This document shows, in pieces, positions 1-8,533 of a DNA stretch of 64,000 bases. Under the pieces are notes generated by a model that was not told the DNA's origin, did not search any database, and saw only the letters and a list, made by a program, of their open reading frames with translations. Origin of the DNA: Rivularia sp. PCC 7116 (lineage in GTDB: Bacteria > Cyanobacteriota > Cyanobacteriia > Cyanobacteriales > Nostocaceae). Both the position numbers and the translations under genes were made by a program. Numbering within the stretch: the stretch's first letter is position 1; each line of letters starts with the position of its first letter. The stretch is from contig NC_019678.1 in assembly GCF_000316665.1 (NCBI RefSeq), forward strand, positions 7,163,001-7,227,000. The letters run 5' to 3'.

Positions 1-777
1 CCCTTTGTCATATACCAGATTATCTCGTTCGTCAAAATGAGGAGATGTAACGCAACATCCGGTTATTTGGCTTTCAGGTAAATGATTGGAAAAATTATAG
101 CTAGGTATTTCCGACCGCATCACCATATAGTTAAGGATTGTTTGGTCGGGAGCATTTTTGTATAATATTTCTGCTTCCCCAGCCTGTAATTTTGATAATA
201 AATATTTCCGTTTTTCTGCGTCAAATAAACCTTTATTGGCAGCATAAAAACCAGCACAGAATATTTCGCTATCGAGTCGAGATTGAGGAAAAACATCTCG
301 TAATTGATTGGAATTAGCGTTGTATACGTGATTCAAGTCCTTATGCTGAAAATCATACACTACGAAGTCATTTTGATTTAGTTGCTCAAATATATAATCT
401 AGTGAATTTAATACTAGAATATCGGCATCCAAATAGATAAATTTATCAAAAGCACCATCAAAACCGCAAAATCTGCGATGCATCCCCAAGCGATAAACTC
501 CCGGAATACCTTGTTCTTGCCAAATTTTATAGGCATCCGGATGTGCTTTCCATATTTGGGCAGAAAATTCTTCCCAAAGCTTAATTGCAGAAGTATCTGC
601 AAATATTTCAACATTACTTCTATGTTTTATTTCCTCTCTGACTCTTTCTAAACGGTCATCATAGGGAATAATAGAAACAGCATACTTATTACCAATATTT
701 GCTTCAATAGAATTGAGTAAAGCTACTAATTGGTCATAAACTATATCATTAGCAAGTATGTAAATACCTTCAGTCAT
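1..777 (-). CDS. Glycosyltransferase, Npun_R2821/R2823-like (3' end outside window)
   Basis: The reading frame is open for 259 codons from an ATG at 777 and runs off the left edge, so the C-terminus is missing. The N-terminus (MTEGIYILAND) and a central YLDADILVL segment with a DAD motif resemble GT8-like nucleotide-sugar transferases; the cyanobacterial family often named Npun_R2821/Npun_R2823 has this look. The DAD acidic cluster would bind the metal-sugar-nucleotide. It is the last visible gene of a leftward glycan cluster, 36 bp downstream of the GT10-like gene, and probably adds a sugar to the same extracellular polysaccharide. The family is fairly clear; donor and acceptor are unknown. 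Confidence 0.75.
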   Translation of the reverse strand, partial: MTEGIYILANDIVYDQLVALLNSIEANIGNKYAVSIIPYDDRLERVREEIKHRSNVEIFADTSAIKLWEEFSAQIWKAHPDAYKIWQEQGIPGVYRLGMHRRFCGFDGAFDKFIYLDADILVLNSLDYIFEQLNQNDFVVYDFQHKDLNHVYNANSNQLRDVFPQSRLDSEIFCAGFYAANKGLFDAEKRKYLLSKLQAGEAEILYKNAPDQTILNYMVMRSEIPSYNFSNHLPESQITGCCVTSPHFDERDNLVYDKG

Positions 778-813
778 TCAAGCCTCCTTAACCTCTCAAA
801 CTACTGTTGATTA

Positions 814-1791
814 TTAGGAAAATTTCTTTACATAATTTGAGAGCCACGATACCAAATTAAGCTTGTGTAAAATAATTTGTCTGGCTTCGGCAATTGCCTC
901 TTTCGCTTCATACCAAGCATCTGGTGTAGATGTGACTTCTTTTATATAAGCCAATCCTTTTTCATCCATACTTGGTAATCTTAAAAAGCTACCGGGAGGT
1001 AATAATTTATCAGCAGCAGGACCACCATAATAAATAGGTAAACACCAAGCGAGTAGAGAATCCCAAAGTTTTTCGCTTACATACCAATCATTATCGATAT
1101 AGTTCTCGACTGATAAGTTGTAATAGTAAGGTGCCATACCATACCATTTATTACCAAGTTCTCCGCCTCCTTGCGCCCAATCAGGTAAACCGCGTCCGTA
1201 CAAATCAAGTTCTAATTCACTATCACGTAGCATCTTTAAAAATGCTAAACGCTTGCGATGATTCTCGGTACGATTGATACCGGATGTAACCCAACTTAGA
1301 GGTTTCGCTTTAATCGGTGGCGGCATTTCATTTAACTCTCGAAATGAGTTAGAGTAATACCAAATTGCGGGCATATAATCGGGATTGGGTGCATAATCAT
1401 CAGGCCCTGAAACATAGCTACAATAGTTTTGGGCTGCTTGATAAAATTTTTTGTTCTTTTCAACAACTTCTTCTAAAGGTGGTTCTCGCAACAAATAAAT
1501 TACCTTGTCTTTAGGCATTCCTCGAAGCTTTTCCTTGAAGGTTTTTTGTACTTTTTCGTAATGATTTTGTCGCTTTCTGTTCTTCCAGAATAATAAATGT
1601 TTCTGCGGTGGTTTGGGGAAACTCGTGTAATTATACATCAACAGAAAATCCGGTTTTGGATCTGTCGAAACTAGTTGAATATTATCCCAAATGCCAAAAT
1701 GTTCGGGAGTTTGTTGCCACAACCAATCGCTTGCGTTATCCAAAGCGCTATAGCTGCTCATCATGCCAATTTTAATTTTATTTGTAGTCAT
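814..1791 (-). CDS. Glycosyltransferase family 10 (alpha-1,3-fucosyltransferase-like)
   Basis: The protein has 325 residues from the ATG at 1791. The C-terminal half carries the GT10 donor-binding signature: SVEN near residue 227, then YVSEKLWDSLL (about 237-247) and a PIYYGG turn, matching the (F/V)EN...(Y)(V/T)(S/T)EK block that binds GDP-fucose in fucosyltransferases. No signal peptide or membrane segment is evident. An upstream start at 1851 would add 20 residues, but most of that extension is encoded by a short tandem repeat (PIPYSLIN from an agggaat-type repeat), so I prefer 1791. It lies between a GT4 gene and a GT8-like gene in one leftward cluster. The acceptor is unknown, and the donor is inferred from the family only. 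Confidence 0.8.
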   Translation of the reverse strand: MTTNKIKIGMMSSYSALDNASDWLWQQTPEHFGIWDNIQLVSTDPKPDFLLMYNYTSFPKPPQKHLLFWKNRKRQNHYEKVQKTFKEKLRGMPKDKVIYLLREPPLEEVVEKNKKFYQAAQNYCSYVSGPDDYAPNPDYMPAIWYYSNSFRELNEMPPPIKAKPLSWVTSGINRTENHRKRLAFLKMLRDSELELDLYGRGLPDWAQGGGELGNKWYGMAPYYYNLSVENYIDNDWYVSEKLWDSLLAWCLPIYYGGPAADKLLPPGSFLRLPSMDEKGLAYIKEVTSTPDAWYEAKEAIAEARQIILHKLNLVSWLSNYVKKFS

Positions 1792-1810
1792 ATGATTATT
1801 TGTATTAATT

Positions 1811-1833
1811 AGGGAGTAGGGAATAGGGAATAG
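1811..1833. repeat. Short tandem repeat (agggaat-type, about 3 units)
   Basis: Three degenerate 7-bp units (agggagt, agggaat, agggaat) lie just upstream of the GT10-like gene. If translated on the minus strand they give the PIPYSLIN extension that I consider non-coding. This is one of many 7-bp repeats in the window. Confidence 0.7.
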
Positions 1834-1878
1834 AATTTTTATAACTCTCAACTCTTAAGTCCTAACTCATAACTTTTA

Positions 1879-1903
1879 ACTGTTTACTGTTCACTGTTCA
1901 CTG
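1879..1903. repeat. Short tandem repeat (actgttc-type) entering a coding end
   Basis: Near-perfect 7-bp units (actgttt, actgttc, actgttc) overlap the 3' end of the GT4 gene. On the minus strand the repeat supplies its last codons and stop (Ile-Ser-Glu-Gln-stop). Confidence 0.7.
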
Positions 1904-3105
1904 ATAACTGGTTTCAGAGATTCATCAACATAACTGAGGATTTTCGCGGCTCGATTTTCCCAAGAAAACTGCTTGACGAAATCGATACTATTAGAATAAC
2001 CTTCGATTTTTCGGGGATGGGTTTCCAAAACTTGCGCTATTGATGCTCTAAATTCACTGGAACTATCAGGTTCGCACCAAGCGGCGATCGCCTTTGTATT
2101 CTCAAACTCGGTTAAAGAAGGAATTTTTGTAGATACGATAGGTGTTCCAGAAGCAAAGTAGTCAAATAGCTTCAGAGGAGACGTAAAAGTTGCAGCTTTT
2201 CCAGAGCAGTGAGGATGAGCTAAGATATCGGCAGCTTGTAATAATGATGCTAATTCTTGTTGCAAGATAAAGCCGAGAAAGGTAATATTATCAACTCCTT
2301 TCTCTTGGGCTAATTGCTGATAATGTTTTACCTGCTTTTCCTTGCCTCCAGCACATACAAATTGAACCTGAGGTAACTGCTTAGCCACATCGATTAAAAT
2401 ATCGATGCCTTTAAATTGTTCTAATGCGCCGGAATAAACTATTAATTTTTCTCTGCCATTTTGTAGTAACTGATTTCGCCATTCCTTAGCTGCTTGAGAA
2501 TGTCTTTCCATAAACAAGCGATTATAACCATTATGCAGTTTAATTACTTTTTCTGGTGGCATTCCATTTGCAATCATGCTTTGACGCACCGTATCGCCTA
2601 CAGTTACGGCAATTTGAAATAATGGATTGTTGACTATTGCTTGTGCAAACGGTTTGTCTTCGTGGTGGTGATGTTCGTAAATTGCAGGAACACCATTTTT
2701 TACCGCAGCTTCGATAAAATTCCAGTCTCGACTGTGAACAATTTTAGTTTTAGGAAGAATATGGAAAGGAAAATAATATTTTGAGGCAATAGTATTTGAG
2801 CTAGTGAATTTACTTTTTACATAGTCGATGGGAAAAGGCATCGGTAAAGGAGAAACTTTCAGCTTATCGTGCAGGTTATAATATTTTTTGAGTTTATCGG
2901 GTGTTTTTCTAGGTCGAAAGGGACTGATTAAATCAATCGGGTTTAAAGCTTCCTTTCCTTTGGAAGGATATACCAATACTGTAGAGTAACCCAAGTTAGC
3001 AACAGCATTTGCTGCATTAGTAGACTGGACTAAATGAGCCTCTGGTTTCGGGATTTCTTCTTTAATAAAATAAATATAGTGTTTTTTTGAATTATTATTT
3101 TTCAT
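1891..3105 (-). CDS. Glycosyltransferase family 4
   Basis: A 404-residue GT-B fold glycosyltransferase. The C-terminal Rossmann half opens with KLIVYSGALEQFKG (about 220-233). It contains VQFVCAGG and the donor-phosphate/sugar-binding region SPLKLFDYFASGTPIV (309-324), which is typical of GT4 retaining transferases, although the usual second acidic residue context is loose. A run of four histidines (YEHHHHED, about 144-151) is unusual and could bind metal. It lies downstream of the HepA-like exporter gene (50 bp gap) and is probably co-transcribed with it. The last residues (VISEQ) come from a short tandem repeat that overlaps the stop. Substrate unknown. Confidence 0.85.
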   Translation of the reverse strand: MKNNNSKKHYIYFIKEEIPKPEAHLVQSTNAANAVANLGYSTVLVYPSKGKEALNPIDLISPFRPRKTPDKLKKYYNLHDKLKVSPLPMPFPIDYVKSKFTSSNTIASKYYFPFHILPKTKIVHSRDWNFIEAAVKNGVPAIYEHHHHEDKPFAQAIVNNPLFQIAVTVGDTVRQSMIANGMPPEKVIKLHNGYNRLFMERHSQAAKEWRNQLLQNGREKLIVYSGALEQFKGIDILIDVAKQLPQVQFVCAGGKEKQVKHYQQLAQEKGVDNITFLGFILQQELASLLQAADILAHPHCSGKAATFTSPLKLFDYFASGTPIVSTKIPSLTEFENTKAIAAWCEPDSSSEFRASIAQVLETHPRKIEGYSNSIDFVKQFSWENRAAKILSYVDESLKPVISEQ

Positions 3106-3155
3106 ATAAATAAATTGATGATTCTATATTATCCATTTATTGATGATAGCTACTT

Positions 3156-5402
3156 TTAAGCTTTAATATTGTCTTCAAAGTGCTTTAGTTCATTGAGTAA
3201 GTGCAAAGCTGATTGATAAGCTTGAGAAACTATTTCATCTTCCGATTGAGTCTTATCTTCTTCTTGTTTAATTAATAAGTTGAGCGAAGTCATTATTGAT
3301 TCTGTATTTTTGCGGAAATCTTTAGAAATCTCTTTTAAGTTATTTTCTGGAGTTATTTCGTCGTGACTTTCTCCTGCTGTTGAAACTAATTGCCAGTTTT
3401 TTTGTAAGCTGAAAATATCCTCAAAAACATCAACAAAGCTCAAAATTTTCCAAGCTGATTTATAAGATTCTTCTAATAATTGATGCTTTTCTTGAGAATT
3501 CTCTGGGGAATTATCGATTAATAAAAGCAGATAACCAATCATAGAGTTGAGTCGAGTCCGCATTTCGTAAGATACTTTCACCAAACTTTGCTGACGATTA
3601 TTTTCTGTTTCTCCTTGGGAACCAAACTGCATCGAATAAAGCCTTTTGTAGTAGCCGCCCTTTTGCAACAGTTCTTTATGGGTTCCCACTTCTACTACCC
3701 TTCCTTGCTCTAAAACCGCTATTTGGTCGGCTTTTTGTACCGTAGAAAGACGGTGAGCGACTACCAATGTAGTTCTATCTCGGCTCAAATCATCGATAGC
3801 TTCTTGTACTAAACGCTCGGAAACAGTATCTAATGCAGAAGTGGCTTCATCCAGTATCAAAATTTCGGGATTTTGCAACAAAGCTCTTGCTATTGCTAAT
3901 CTTTGCCTTTGTCCTCCAGACAACATTACACCGCGATCGCCGATTGTGGTTTCAAAACCTTGAGGCAGTTTAATAATAAATTCGTAAGCATTAGCACGTT
4001 TGGCTGCGGAAATCACTTCTTCATCATCAGCTTCGGGTTTTCCATAAGCAATGTTGTTTCTTACCGAATCATTGAAAAGGAAAGTGTCTTGGGAAACGAT
4101 TCCCATTGCTTGTCGCAGCGATTGTAAATTGAATTCTTTTAAATCTGTATCGTCAATAGCGATTTTACCGGAATTGGGGTCGTAAAATCTTGGTAAAAGG
4201 TCGGCTAAAGTTGATTTACCCGCACCCGATCCACCTACTAAAGCTAGGGTAGTGCCCCGAGGTAAATATAAATCGACATCTTGAAGAATTAATTTGTCGT
4301 GATTGGGATAGCTAAAGGAAATTGAATTGAAATGTATTCCTTTATCTAAATTTGTAAAATTAATATCACCGCTACCCATAAACGGTTTGTTTTGGATGTC
4401 TAAAAAATCTGCAATTACACTAACGCTAGCAGATGTATTGGCAAAATTACTACGTACCGTATTTAACTGAGACAATAATGGCAGCGTTCTTAAAAGAAGT
4501 AATAAATATGTTAGTAGTACTGCTGAAAGCGAAGATATCTGGTCGCTAAAAATAGAACGACTGATAAAAACAATACCTAATAAAGCTGAGATACCCATTA
4601 CTTCACTAAGCGGTGCAATTAATTCGGAGTTAGCCTGAGATTTAAAATCTGCTTTTTCTCGATTTAGAATTAATTCCTTAATGCGTCGAAATTCTTTGTT
4701 TTCGTTACCAGTGGATTTTACTAAACGTATACCATTTAGAGTTTCTAGCATCGCGATGGAATATCCTTTAGATATTTCGCTTAATTCCTTACCAAATTTT
4801 TTAGAACGGATAATTGCATACTGATTTACTACCATCACTAAAGATAATAATAGGACTGCTGCAATCGTTAACTGCCAAGAAAGCAACATTAATATGCCAG
4901 CAAAAACAAAAATAGTAATTCCCAGAATTATTAGTTTTGTGATGTTGCGTATTGCAGAAGCTGCGCGACCACTTTCTACTCCTAGACGGTTGATTAAATC
5001 ACCGACTTTCATCTTGGAATAATAATCAATATCAACTTCTAATAACAGCTTGACACCAGCTTGGCGAATATCTGAAGTTAAACGACGGGTTAAAGTACTA
5101 GATGTCAAACTACTCGCATAATTAGCTGCATTTTTTAATAAAATAGTTAGTATAATACCTAACGCCATCAATAATAAACGATAGTTCTCTGGAACATTAT
5201 CGAATGGATACATAATGGCTTTAAGAAGTACAGGGGCACCCTCTAAATCTACTTCTTGACCTACAATTCTGAGAATTACTGGCACAATTAATGTAGCACT
5301 AACCCCATTAAATAAAGCTCCTGAAAAGCCCAAAACAACTGTGAGGATAATCCAGCCTGGATAGGGTTTAGCAAATCGATAAATTAGCTTTTTCGTAGAC
5401 AT
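3156..5402 (-). CDS. hepA: HepA-like ABC exporter with C-terminal DHp-like extension
   Basis: A 748-residue half-transporter with a six-helix ABC exporter membrane domain (about 1-330), then a full nucleotide-binding domain: Walker A GGSGAGKST (390-398), signature LSGGQRQRLAIARAL (494-508), Walker B ILILDEATSALD (514-525) and H-loop His550. In Anabaena, HepA exports or deposits heterocyst envelope polysaccharide and lies among glycosyltransferase genes as here, so hepA is the likely but unproven name. Residues 600-748 are an addition: two similar helical hairpins (about 607-664 and 690-746), each resembling a histidine-kinase dimerisation helix. The first starts SYEMRTRLNSMIGY, with Tyr612 where a kinase has His; the second has Lys694 there. 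No kinase catalytic domain follows. Confidence 0.85.
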   Translation of the reverse strand: MSTKKLIYRFAKPYPGWIILTVVLGFSGALFNGVSATLIVPVILRIVGQEVDLEGAPVLLKAIMYPFDNVPENYRLLLMALGIILTILLKNAANYASSLTSSTLTRRLTSDIRQAGVKLLLEVDIDYYSKMKVGDLINRLGVESGRAASAIRNITKLIILGITIFVFAGILMLLSWQLTIAAVLLLSLVMVVNQYAIIRSKKFGKELSEISKGYSIAMLETLNGIRLVKSTGNENKEFRRIKELILNREKADFKSQANSELIAPLSEVMGISALLGIVFISRSIFSDQISSLSAVLLTYLLLLLRTLPLLSQLNTVRSNFANTSASVSVIADFLDIQNKPFMGSGDINFTNLDKGIHFNSISFSYPNHDKLILQDVDLYLPRGTTLALVGGSGAGKSTLADLLPRFYDPNSGKIAIDDTDLKEFNLQSLRQAMGIVSQDTFLFNDSVRNNIAYGKPEADDEEVISAAKRANAYEFIIKLPQGFETTIGDRGVMLSGGQRQRLAIARALLQNPEILILDEATSALDTVSERLVQEAIDDLSRDRTTLVVAHRLSTVQKADQIAVLEQGRVVEVGTHKELLQKGGYYKRLYSMQFGSQGETENNRQQSLVKVSYEMRTRLNSMIGYLLLLIDNSPENSQEKHQLLEESYKSAWKILSFVDVFEDIFSLQKNWQLVSTAGESHDEITPENNLKEISKDFRKNTESIMTSLNLLIKQEEDKTQSEDEIVSQAYQSALHLLNELKHFEDNIKA

Positions 5403-5493
5403 GAAGCTTTTTACTTAAATTTTATAACTTGAGATGAGACAACAATCATTTAAATGTCTTTTAAAGAAATAGTTTATAACTCAAAAATATAGC

Positions 5494-6684
5494 TTATAAA
5501 CGAGAAATAACTTTAGATAAAGTCGATGCCATCGCGTCTATACTATAATTTTCAATGCATCTTTCTCTAGCTCTTTTACCTTTTTCAATAGCTGATTCAA
5601 AATTCTGGAAAATATATTCTATTGTGTTCGCAATGTCCTCGGGATTACTTGAATCTACAATATAACCGGTGTCTGCTAAAATTTCTGGAATATCTCCTAC
5701 TCTTGTTGCCAAAATTGGCTTTGCCATAGACATTCCATCTGTTAATTTTAAAGGAAATTGGGCTAAAGCGGCAGGAGTGTTTCGTTGAGGAACAACGATT
5801 ACATCTGCACCCGCAACAATTTCTGGCATTTTATCGGCTGACTGTTTTGGTAATTGAATTATCCAACGTCCCCATTTTTCAATTAACTGAGCATCATAAT
5901 TATCATAAGGACTACCACCAACAATAACTAGCTTTATAGTAGAATCATTTAGCTTATCCAAAGCCATTAAAACATCTTCTACTCCTTTGTAGGGTCTTGG
6001 GGCACCGGGGAACATTAAAATTTTATAGTCGGAAAATCCATATCTCTTTTTACTTTCTTGAGAGTTATAAAGCTCGGGATTGAAAAGTGATGTATCTTTT
6101 CCATTTGGTACGAATATCCCACCGAAGCGTTTTCTCAAAAATTCAGTATGAATAGTAATTACATCCGCTTTATGGGACATATTTTCTAACCATTTTAAAT
6201 AAAGTGGATGGTCTGGATATCTCAGCACACCTTCGGACTTCAAAACATCTCTACCAAATTGCTTTAAAGAAGGACGATACTTCCATTTTTCCCCACCAAA
6301 CCAACTTAATTCCCAATCATCAATATCTAAAATTATTGGCTTCCGAGAATTCATTCTTTTTATCAACGACAACCCCAAAGTAGTAGGTTTAGGTCTCATT
6401 GCATAAATTATATCGCCATCTAATTTTTTTAAAAGCTGAGAAGCACTGGAGATAAATCCTGGATAATTATAACCCTTAAATGTCGTAATTTTAATTTCAG
6501 ATTGGGGAATTACCGCTGCTTGATTGCCGAACACAAATCCTAAAATTTCCACTTGGTATTCAAGCTTTTGCAGTGCTTGTGCAAGTAAAAAACAACGTAC
6601 TCCACCACCTCCCCATCGACCTTCTCCAGAGGCTGATAGATCGCTAACAACTATAGAAACTTTTAGTTGTTTTTTGCTTTGCAT
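5494..6684 (-). CDS. Glycosyltransferase family 4, first gene of the glycan cluster
   Basis: A GT-B glycosyltransferase of 396 residues from the ATG at 6684. That start follows a GGGGA ribosome-binding-like run and is preferred over a TTG five codons upstream (6699). The N-terminal domain has the glycine-rich RWGGGGVRCF loop. The C-terminal half has FPGAPRPYKG and QFPLKLTDGMSMAKPILAT followed by VGDIPEIL, the GT4 donor-binding block with its E/D-x7-E-like spacing. It is transcribed leftward, 91 bp upstream of the HepA-like gene, and appears to head the cluster. Role inferred: building the sugar repeat exported by the ABC protein. Confidence 0.85.
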   Translation of the reverse strand: MQSKKQLKVSIVVSDLSASGEGRWGGGGVRCFLLAQALQKLEYQVEILGFVFGNQAAVIPQSEIKITTFKGYNYPGFISSASQLLKKLDGDIIYAMRPKPTTLGLSLIKRMNSRKPIILDIDDWELSWFGGEKWKYRPSLKQFGRDVLKSEGVLRYPDHPLYLKWLENMSHKADVITIHTEFLRKRFGGIFVPNGKDTSLFNPELYNSQESKKRYGFSDYKILMFPGAPRPYKGVEDVLMALDKLNDSTIKLVIVGGSPYDNYDAQLIEKWGRWIIQLPKQSADKMPEIVAGADVIVVPQRNTPAALAQFPLKLTDGMSMAKPILATRVGDIPEILADTGYIVDSSNPEDIANTIEYIFQNFESAIEKGKRARERCIENYSIDAMASTLSKVISRL

Positions 6685-7061
6685 ACTTCCCCACAACAAT
6701 TAAGTTCTGCTAATTGACAATAAAAAATATTAGTAGAAACCCCGATGCCTATTTAAGTGATGTTTTAAATCTTCTTATAAAACGGCATTTACTCAATGTT
6801 TATTGTATAAAAACACGAGTCATAGTCTAACTCTGTATCTACTAGTTATCCTAGAGCGAATTTACTGATAGTTATAGAGAAACCTAAATAATTATATCTA
6901 TGAGTAAGTACTATTACGGTTTGGATTGAATTTGTCAATGTTAATATAGAAACTTAAATATATGCGTTTTAGCAAAAGAAAGCCGGTTCTTTTTACGATC
7001 CATAGTCAATTTCGCTAAACTGGTTCTGGGTTGAACAAATATAGATTAGGAAGGCTAAATT
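6685..7061. other. Divergent intergenic region between the glycan cluster and gloB
   Basis: This AT-rich stretch must hold promoters for both the leftward glycan cluster and the rightward gloB gene. Apart from a GTA-N8-TAC palindrome at 6904-6917 I see no repeats or reading frames worth calling. Confidence 0.6.
6904..6917 (+). promoter_or_regulatory. Candidate NtcA-type box GTA-N8-TAC
   Basis: The sequence GTAAGTACTATTAC fits the NtcA consensus GTA-N8-TAC exactly. On the plus strand a TAATAT (TAN3T) -10-like hexamer follows at 6942-6947, 24 bp further on, close to the 22-23 bp of class II NtcA promoters, and points toward gloB. The palindrome could also act toward the leftward glycan cluster, but no equally well-placed -10 was found there. 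About 15 such matches are expected by chance in 64 kb, so this rests on position only. Confidence 0.3.
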
Positions 7062-7835
7062 ATGCAGGTGTTTCGCTTACCGGCACTTTCAGATAATTAT
7101 ATATTTTTGCTTTACGACAATAAACAAAATATTGCTGCTGTAGTCGATCCAGCCCAAGCGGAACCTGTTTTAGCAAAACTCAGAGAACTCAATGCTGAAT
7201 TAATCGCTATTTTTAATACCCATCATCATTACGATCATGTAGGTGGTAATCAAAAATTAATAGAGAAATTTCCCCAACTCACAGTTTATGGTGGAAGCTG
7301 CGATAAAGGCAGAATTCCCGGACAACAAGTTTTTCTAGAAGATGGCGATCGCGTTTCTTTTTCTAATCGCACTGGTGAGGTTTTATTCGTTCCCGGACAT
7401 ACCCGCGCTCACATAGCTTACTATTTTCCTCCCGAGAATCACGGAGAAACGGGAGAACTATTCTGTGGAGACACTTTATTCGCTGGTGGTTGCGGTAGGC
7501 TCTTTGAAGGTACACCAGCACAAATGGTAAATTCACTGAGTAAAATCCGTGTTTTACCGGATAATACGCGGGTTTGGTGCGCTCACGAGTATACTTTAAA
7601 GAATTTAAAATTCGCCATTGCAGTAGATGGTGAAAACCCCGAACTTCAAAAGCGATTTGAGGAAGTTAAAGCATATCGCAACCGAAATCAAGCTACCGTT
7701 CCCTCTTTGTTGGGAATTGAAAAACATACCAATCCCTTTCTCAGATGGGAAGAGCCTGCATTACAATCGGCTGTCAACAGTAGCGATGCGGTGGAAACTT
7801 TCGGGCGTTTGCGGGGGATGAAAGATAATTTTTAA
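7062..7835 (+). CDS. gloB: Hydroxyacylglutathione hydrolase (glyoxalase II)
   Basis: A 257-residue metallo-beta-lactamase-fold enzyme that hydrolyses S-D-lactoylglutathione to D-lactate and glutathione, the second step of methylglyoxal detoxification in the cytoplasm. The dinuclear metal site is clear: T-H-H-H-Y-D-H at 53-59, then a [11 protein letters not shown] His, the [13 protein letters not shown] segment with the bridging Asp, and CAHEYT. The start [17 protein letters not shown] and the C-terminal NPFLRW motif are typical of GloB, as is the length. It is monocistronic, with a possible NtcA-type box upstream. Confidence 0.95.
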   Translation: MQVFRLPALSDNYIFLLYDNKQNIAAVVDPAQAEPVLAKLRELNAELIAIFNTHHHYDHVGGNQKLIEKFPQLTVYGGSCDKGRIPGQQVFLEDGDRVSFSNRTGEVLFVPGHTRAHIAYYFPPENHGETGELFCGDTLFAGGCGRLFEGTPAQMVNSLSKIRVLPDNTRVWCAHEYTLKNLKFAIAVDGENPELQKRFEEVKAYRNRNQATVPSLLGIEKHTNPFLRWEEPALQSAVNSSDAVETFGRLRGMKDNF

Positions 7836-7920
7836 ATGGGAATTTGTACTAATGGCTTTTCCTTAAGTTGGGAATGATTTATCTCCCCCTAGGATTGGGG
7901 GTTGGGGGCAAATCATACTT

Positions 7921-8097
7921 TTAATCAGCAACGCCAAATATGACATGTACTGCATCATGCTGTTCTAATAGTTGCGTTATTTCTGCTGACATTTGATTTG
8001 TCATGTCGTCTTCATGCTCTAAGGTACGAAGTTTTTGAATTGCTTCACCCAAGGTTATTGAAGCATCAGAATCAGAATATTGATTTGGAGTGTATAT
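7921..8097 (-). pseudogene. Possible small gene or remnant, unrecognised
   Basis: A leftward frame of 58 codons reads IYTPNQYSDSDASITLGE... and ends in HVIFGVAD-stop. It has no ATG start: the nearest ATG (8101) is in another frame and meets a stop after nine codons, so an upstream frameshift is possible. The composition is protein-like (acidic, amphipathic helix), but I recognise no family. It could instead be chance coding or use a TTG start in the middle. Confidence 0.25.
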
Positions 8098-8360
8098 TCA
8101 TTTTGTATTTAATTTATACAAGTAAGCACTTACTTATTTTAGAAATATACAATTCCAATAATAAATAAGCAAATACTCACTTATTTATTATCGGAGTAAA
8201 TTTAGAGTTAAAAAAATCTCAGAGACGTAAAGAACCTCAAATCTTGCATCATTGTCGTTAATCCCAAATACCCGCCTTGTAAGCCGGAGGCTTTCTCACA
8301 GAGAAATCAATTTCAAGGCTGATATACAAAGTACGTTGAAACGCACTAAAAGCATTACCT

Positions 8361-8378
8361 AGTCGTCTTTAGACGACT
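8361..8378. repeat. Perfect 8-bp stem hairpin
   Basis: AGTCGTCT-TT-AGACGACT is an exact inverted repeat followed by a TTTG run, and lies 10 bp before a second hairpin. It could act as a terminator or mark the end of a mobile or dispersed palindromic repeat. Confidence 0.6.
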
Positions 8379-8388
8379 TTGTTTTTGA

Positions 8389-8410
8389 GCCTGGGAATTT
8401 ATTCCTAGGC
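8389..8410. repeat. 10-bp stem hairpin with one wobble pair
   Basis: GCCTGGGAAT and ATTCCTAGGC flank a two-base loop. Paired hairpins in this layout recur between cyanobacterial genes. It may also act on the 3' end of the leftward spondin-type gene, whose stop lies at 8534. Confidence 0.55.
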
Positions 8411-8533
8411 GGTTGTTGAGAATGGCGCAAGATTTGATGAATGCGGAAAGATAAGAAGTAGAGAGATTTAATTAGGAAGGAAAAGAAGCACTTAATACTC
8501 CTATCCCCTTTCCCCTATGATATTGTTTGCTAA

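Larger units (their letters stand above)
7836..8533. other. Long intergenic region with hairpin repeats and a small ORF remnant
   Basis: About 700 bp separate gloB from the spondin-type gene. It holds a short leftward open frame (7921-8097), an AT-rich stretch with several aagtaag/acttatt-like words (about 8115-8195), and two strong hairpins at 8361-8378 and 8389-8410. The hairpins look like the dispersed palindromic sequences common between cyanobacterial genes. No convincing full gene was found. Confidence 0.6.

Noticed and set aside
1792-1851. N-terminal extension of the GT10-like protein
   Set aside because: Much of the extension is encoded by a short tandem repeat and the family N-terminus fits the later ATG.
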